A stretch of DNA of 7,420 nucleotides from Alphaproteobacteria bacterium. Its GTDB lineage: Bacteria; Pseudomonadota; Alphaproteobacteria; UBA828. The translations under genes were made by a program, and so were the position numbers. The stretch lies in the NCBI GenBank assembly GCA_030604165.1, contig JAUVWK010000127.1, forward strand, positions 1 through 7,420, given 5' to 3'. Of this stretch, positions 5,919 through 7,420 are shown piece after piece (the stretch's first letter is position 1; the number at the start of each line of letters is the position of its first letter). The notes under the pieces were generated by a model, which was given only the letters and a program-made list of their open reading frames with translations, ran no database searches and had not been told where the DNA came from.

Positions 5919-7208
5919 TTAAATGGGAAACGCCGCCTCCCGGTTGAAGCGGTTCCACATCTCGCGATAGCGCTCGTTCTGAATGAAATAATTGCGTTGC
6001 TCCAGCTTCTCGATCCAGGCCTCGGTGACGTCCTCGGCGCGCCGCCAGCATTCCGTCATGAAGGCGGATTTCTGGCTCGCCGTCGCCTTCTTGAGCGGCG
6101 GAGCCTCGGCGAAGAATTCCTCTTCGAGCGCGTCGAAGTCGGCCCGGATCTCGGGCTTGAGCGCGGCATAGTCGGCCATGGCGCGGCGGTGCAGGTGCTC
6201 GTGCCGCCACCACAGCGCGCCCTCGGTGTAGGTGCCGAGTGGCGCCGGCCCCAGGTCGGGGATCTCGGCGCCGAATAACAGCGGTTTGAAGATCGACAGA
6301 TCGGTGGCCGAGGTGCCGGTCATCCAGGCGATGATGCCGTCCTCGCTGGCGTCGGTGATCATGGCGCCGGTGGCCTGCCACCGGCGGTCTCCCTCGGGCG
6401 CGGCGTGCATGCAGATCTTGTCGGGCACGCCCTCGTAGCAGACCTCGTAGCTGGCCTCGTCGCCGACATGACGCAATATCCTCGCCATGTCGGCCACCGC
6501 GATCGTGCCCTTGCGCGCCTCCAGCATTTGCTGCGCCGCGCTCTCGCGGTCCGGCGCGCCGATCTTGATTTCGGTCGCCTCGTCGCAGAACAAGGCGCGG
6601 AAGTCGGGTTTGGCGCCATTCTCGGGCGCGAGCGAGGAAAGCTCCCAATCGTCGCCGATCTGATAGCGGTTGGAGATCGCCATCACGTCCTCGACCCGGC
6701 GCGCCGCCCAGTGCCGGCCGGCGCCGTTGACCACATAGGCCTCTTGCTTGTCGGCCACGAGCAGCCCGGAATCGAAGGCGTAATTGCCCATCATCTGACA
6801 GTTGCCGCCCTGACCATGACGCTCGATATGCTCGCCGATCACCGTCACCGCCTCGCGCGCGCTGGTGGCGCGCTCGACCGCGAGGCGCAAGAGATCGAGC
6901 ACGACGCCACCGTCCGTCGCCTCCTTCTGATTGCTGAAGGCGGCCTCGTTGCCGACCGCGACGCCGTGCTCGTTGCAGCCGAGCTCGGCGCCCCAGCTCC
7001 AGAACGACTTGCCGAGGATGATTTCGTGGGTTTCGCGCGCCTGCGCGATATTGAGATGCGTGGTCCGCACCAGCGCGCCCTCGGGGTAGGCGCAACGCGG
7101 CAGCCGCACGACATGCTCGGCTTCGTTGATCTCGGTGTCAGCGCTTTTGGCCAGGAGCACGGACCCGCTGGCCGTGCTGTTGCCCAAAGCGACGAAGGAA
7201 TCGCACAT
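5919..7208 (-). CDS. C69 family peptidase, secernin-like (Ntn-hydrolase fold)
   Basis: A predicted cytoplasmic amide-bond hydrolase of 429 residues. It starts Met-Cys-Asp-Ser-Phe-Val-Ala; in C69 enzymes Cys2 becomes the N-terminal nucleophile once Met is removed. The block LLAKSADTEINEAEH (18-32) matches the secernin-type KNSDR...E.Q block with several changes. Further secernin-like blocks are WSWGAELGCNEHGVAVGNEA (70-89) and GQGGNC (132-137), and TGTSATDLSIFKPLLF corresponds to the conserved TGTPD...FKP region. No signal peptide is seen, so it should act on imported substrate. The ATG at 7208 is fixed by GGGAGG 5 bases upstream and by the family N-terminus; the upstream in-frame extension has no family similarity. 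It is the first gene of the operon, 71 bases before the binding-protein gene, which suggests that it processes what the importer brings in. Dipeptidase activity is a family-level guess: many secernin-like proteins have no proven substrate. Confidence 0.92.
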   Translation of the reverse strand: MCDSFVALGNSTASGSVLLAKSADTEINEAEHVVRLPRCAYPEGALVRTTHLNIAQARETHEIILGKSFWSWGAELGCNEHGVAVGNEAAFSNQKEATDGGVVLDLLRLAVERATSAREAVTVIGEHIERHGQGGNCQMMGNYAFDSGLLVADKQEAYVVNGAGRHWAARRVEDVMAISNRYQIGDDWELSSLAPENGAKPDFRALFCDEATEIKIGAPDRESAAQQMLEARKGTIAVADMARILRHVGDEASYEVCYEGVPDKICMHAAPEGDRRWQATGAMITDASEDGIIAWMTGTSATDLSIFKPLLFGAEIPDLGPAPLGTYTEGALWWRHEHLHRRAMADYAALKPEIRADFDALEEEFFAEAPPLKKATASQKSAFMTECWRRAEDVTEAWIEKLEQRNYFIQNERYREMWNRFNREAAFPI

Positions 7209-7213
7209 TACCG

Positions 7214-7219
7214 CCTCCC
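7214..7219 (-). promoter_or_regulatory. Ribosome binding site of the C69 hydrolase gene
   Basis: GGGAGG on the minus strand, 5 bases before ATG 7208. It decides the start in favour of the Met-Cys N-terminus over the upstream in-frame starts. Confidence 0.8.
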
Positions 7220-7271
7220 AGCGTCCCCCGAGCCGCGTTATCCGGCGATGCCGCGACCGTAGGGCCGTGGC

Positions 7272-7300
7272 AGTATGAATGACAAAATTTGCTAGGCCAA
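7272..7300 (-). promoter_or_regulatory. Candidate sigma70-type promoter of the operon
   Basis: Reading the minus strand, TTGGCC (7300-7295, 4 of 6 consensus bases) is followed after exactly 17 bases by CATACT (7277-7272, 4 of 6). The spacer is AT-rich (AAATTTT) in otherwise GC-rich DNA. A start near 7265 would give a leader of about 57 bases before the C69 start codon. It is the best promoter-like pair in the region upstream of the operon, but matches of this quality also occur by chance. Confidence 0.4.
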
Positions 7301-7333
7301 TAGCGCTGCTGCGTTGGAACAACCGCGCCAACT

Positions 7334-7376
7334 CTGAGACTTACGGCGTCTCTTCCCTCCGTCTCCGCCCTGAGAC
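7334..7376. promoter_or_regulatory. Four GAGAC/GTCTC boxes upstream of the candidate promoter, possible operator
   Basis: GAGAC occurs at 7336-7340 and 7372-7376, each time as CTGAGAC, and its reverse complement GTCTC at 7348-7352 and 7361-7365. The order is forward, reverse, reverse, forward, with centres 12, 13 and 11 bases apart, roughly one DNA turn. This forms two inverted repeats, GAGAC-N7-GTCTC and GTCTC-N6-GAGAC. The position, about 35 to 75 bases upstream of the -35 candidate, suits an activator. No regulator gene is in the window. Confidence 0.3.
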
Positions 7377-7384
7377 ACTATCCT

Positions 7385-7407
7385 GAGGCTAACCCCAGAG
7401 GCTAACC
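7385..7407. repeat. Two direct copies of GAGGCTAACC, 13-base period
   Basis: Perfect 10-base copies lie at 7385-7394 and 7398-7407, separated by CCA. They sit at the window's right edge, upstream of the GAGAC boxes. They could be tandem protein-binding half-sites or a small local duplication. The sequence stops 13 bases later, so further copies cannot be excluded. Confidence 0.4.
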
Positions 7408-7420
7408 GCTGCCCGCCGAC

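Noticed and set aside
4261..7095. A 944-codon minus-strand frame joining C69-region sequence to the binding protein, as if a fusion
   Set aside because: The upstream half is out of frame with the C69 gene and has Arg-rich, low-complexity sequence. The signal peptide and ribosome binding site at 5847 show where the binding protein really begins.
7237..7259. Shared words with the other end of the operon (GTTATCCGGCG at 163-173 and 7237-7247; CCGCGACCG at 144-152 and 7251-7259)
   Set aside because: The two words come in different order and spacing at the two ends. Matches of 9 to 11 bases in GC-rich DNA are too weak to claim flanking repeats of a mobile unit.
6405..7262. Plus-strand open frame of 285 codons opposite the C69 gene
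   Set aside because: Antisense shadow in GC-rich DNA with no family motif; the opposite strand has clear secernin-like blocks.
1..7420. CRISPR array, tRNA or rRNA gene, insertion sequence, integrase, toxin-antitoxin or phage genes
   Set aside because: I saw no regularly spaced repeats, cloverleaf, rRNA segment, transposase motif or terminal inverted repeats; nearly all the DNA is explained by the transporter operon.

Overview
The window looks like chromosomal DNA from a GC-rich, Gram-negative proteobacterium, most likely an alphaproteobacterium. I infer this from the strong GC bias, the short or overlapping gene junctions, the GGGAG-type ribosome binding sites and the style of the transporter proteins; no rRNA or marker gene confirms it. 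Almost all of the window is one minus-strand operon. In transcription order it encodes a cytoplasmic C69/secernin-like Ntn-hydrolase, a secreted family 5 solute-binding protein, two inner-membrane permeases (DppB and DppC types) and two ATPases (DppD and DppF types).

Layout from the left edge: bases 2-100 are the 3' end of a plus-strand gene, possibly a c-type cytochrome, convergent with the operon. Bases 101-224 separate the two genes and hold four back-to-back perfect inverted repeats, probably a two-way transcription end. dppF (225-1262), dppD (1283-2323), dppC (2324-3196) and dppB (3201-4142) follow with gaps of 20, 0 and 4 bases. A 118-base gap with two strong hairpins separates dppB from the binding-protein gene (4261-5847). 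A 71-base leader with a C/A-rich tract precedes that gene. The C69 hydrolase gene (5919-7208) is first in the operon. The remaining 212 bases hold its ribosome binding site, a plausible sigma70-type promoter and upstream repeats that could be operator sites.

The expected pathway is as follows: the periplasmic protein captures a peptide or peptide-like compound, the DppBC channel powered by DppDF imports it, and the cytoplasmic C69 enzyme cleaves an amide bond in it. The substrate cannot be told from sequence.

The most striking point is a single in-frame TAA at codon 76 of dppB. The reading frame on both sides is an intact, full-length DppB permease, so the gene is either freshly inactivated or carries a one-base sequence error. 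Apart from this I see no clearly new system. The less ordinary parts are the hydrolase-importer pairing and the non-coding structures around the operon.
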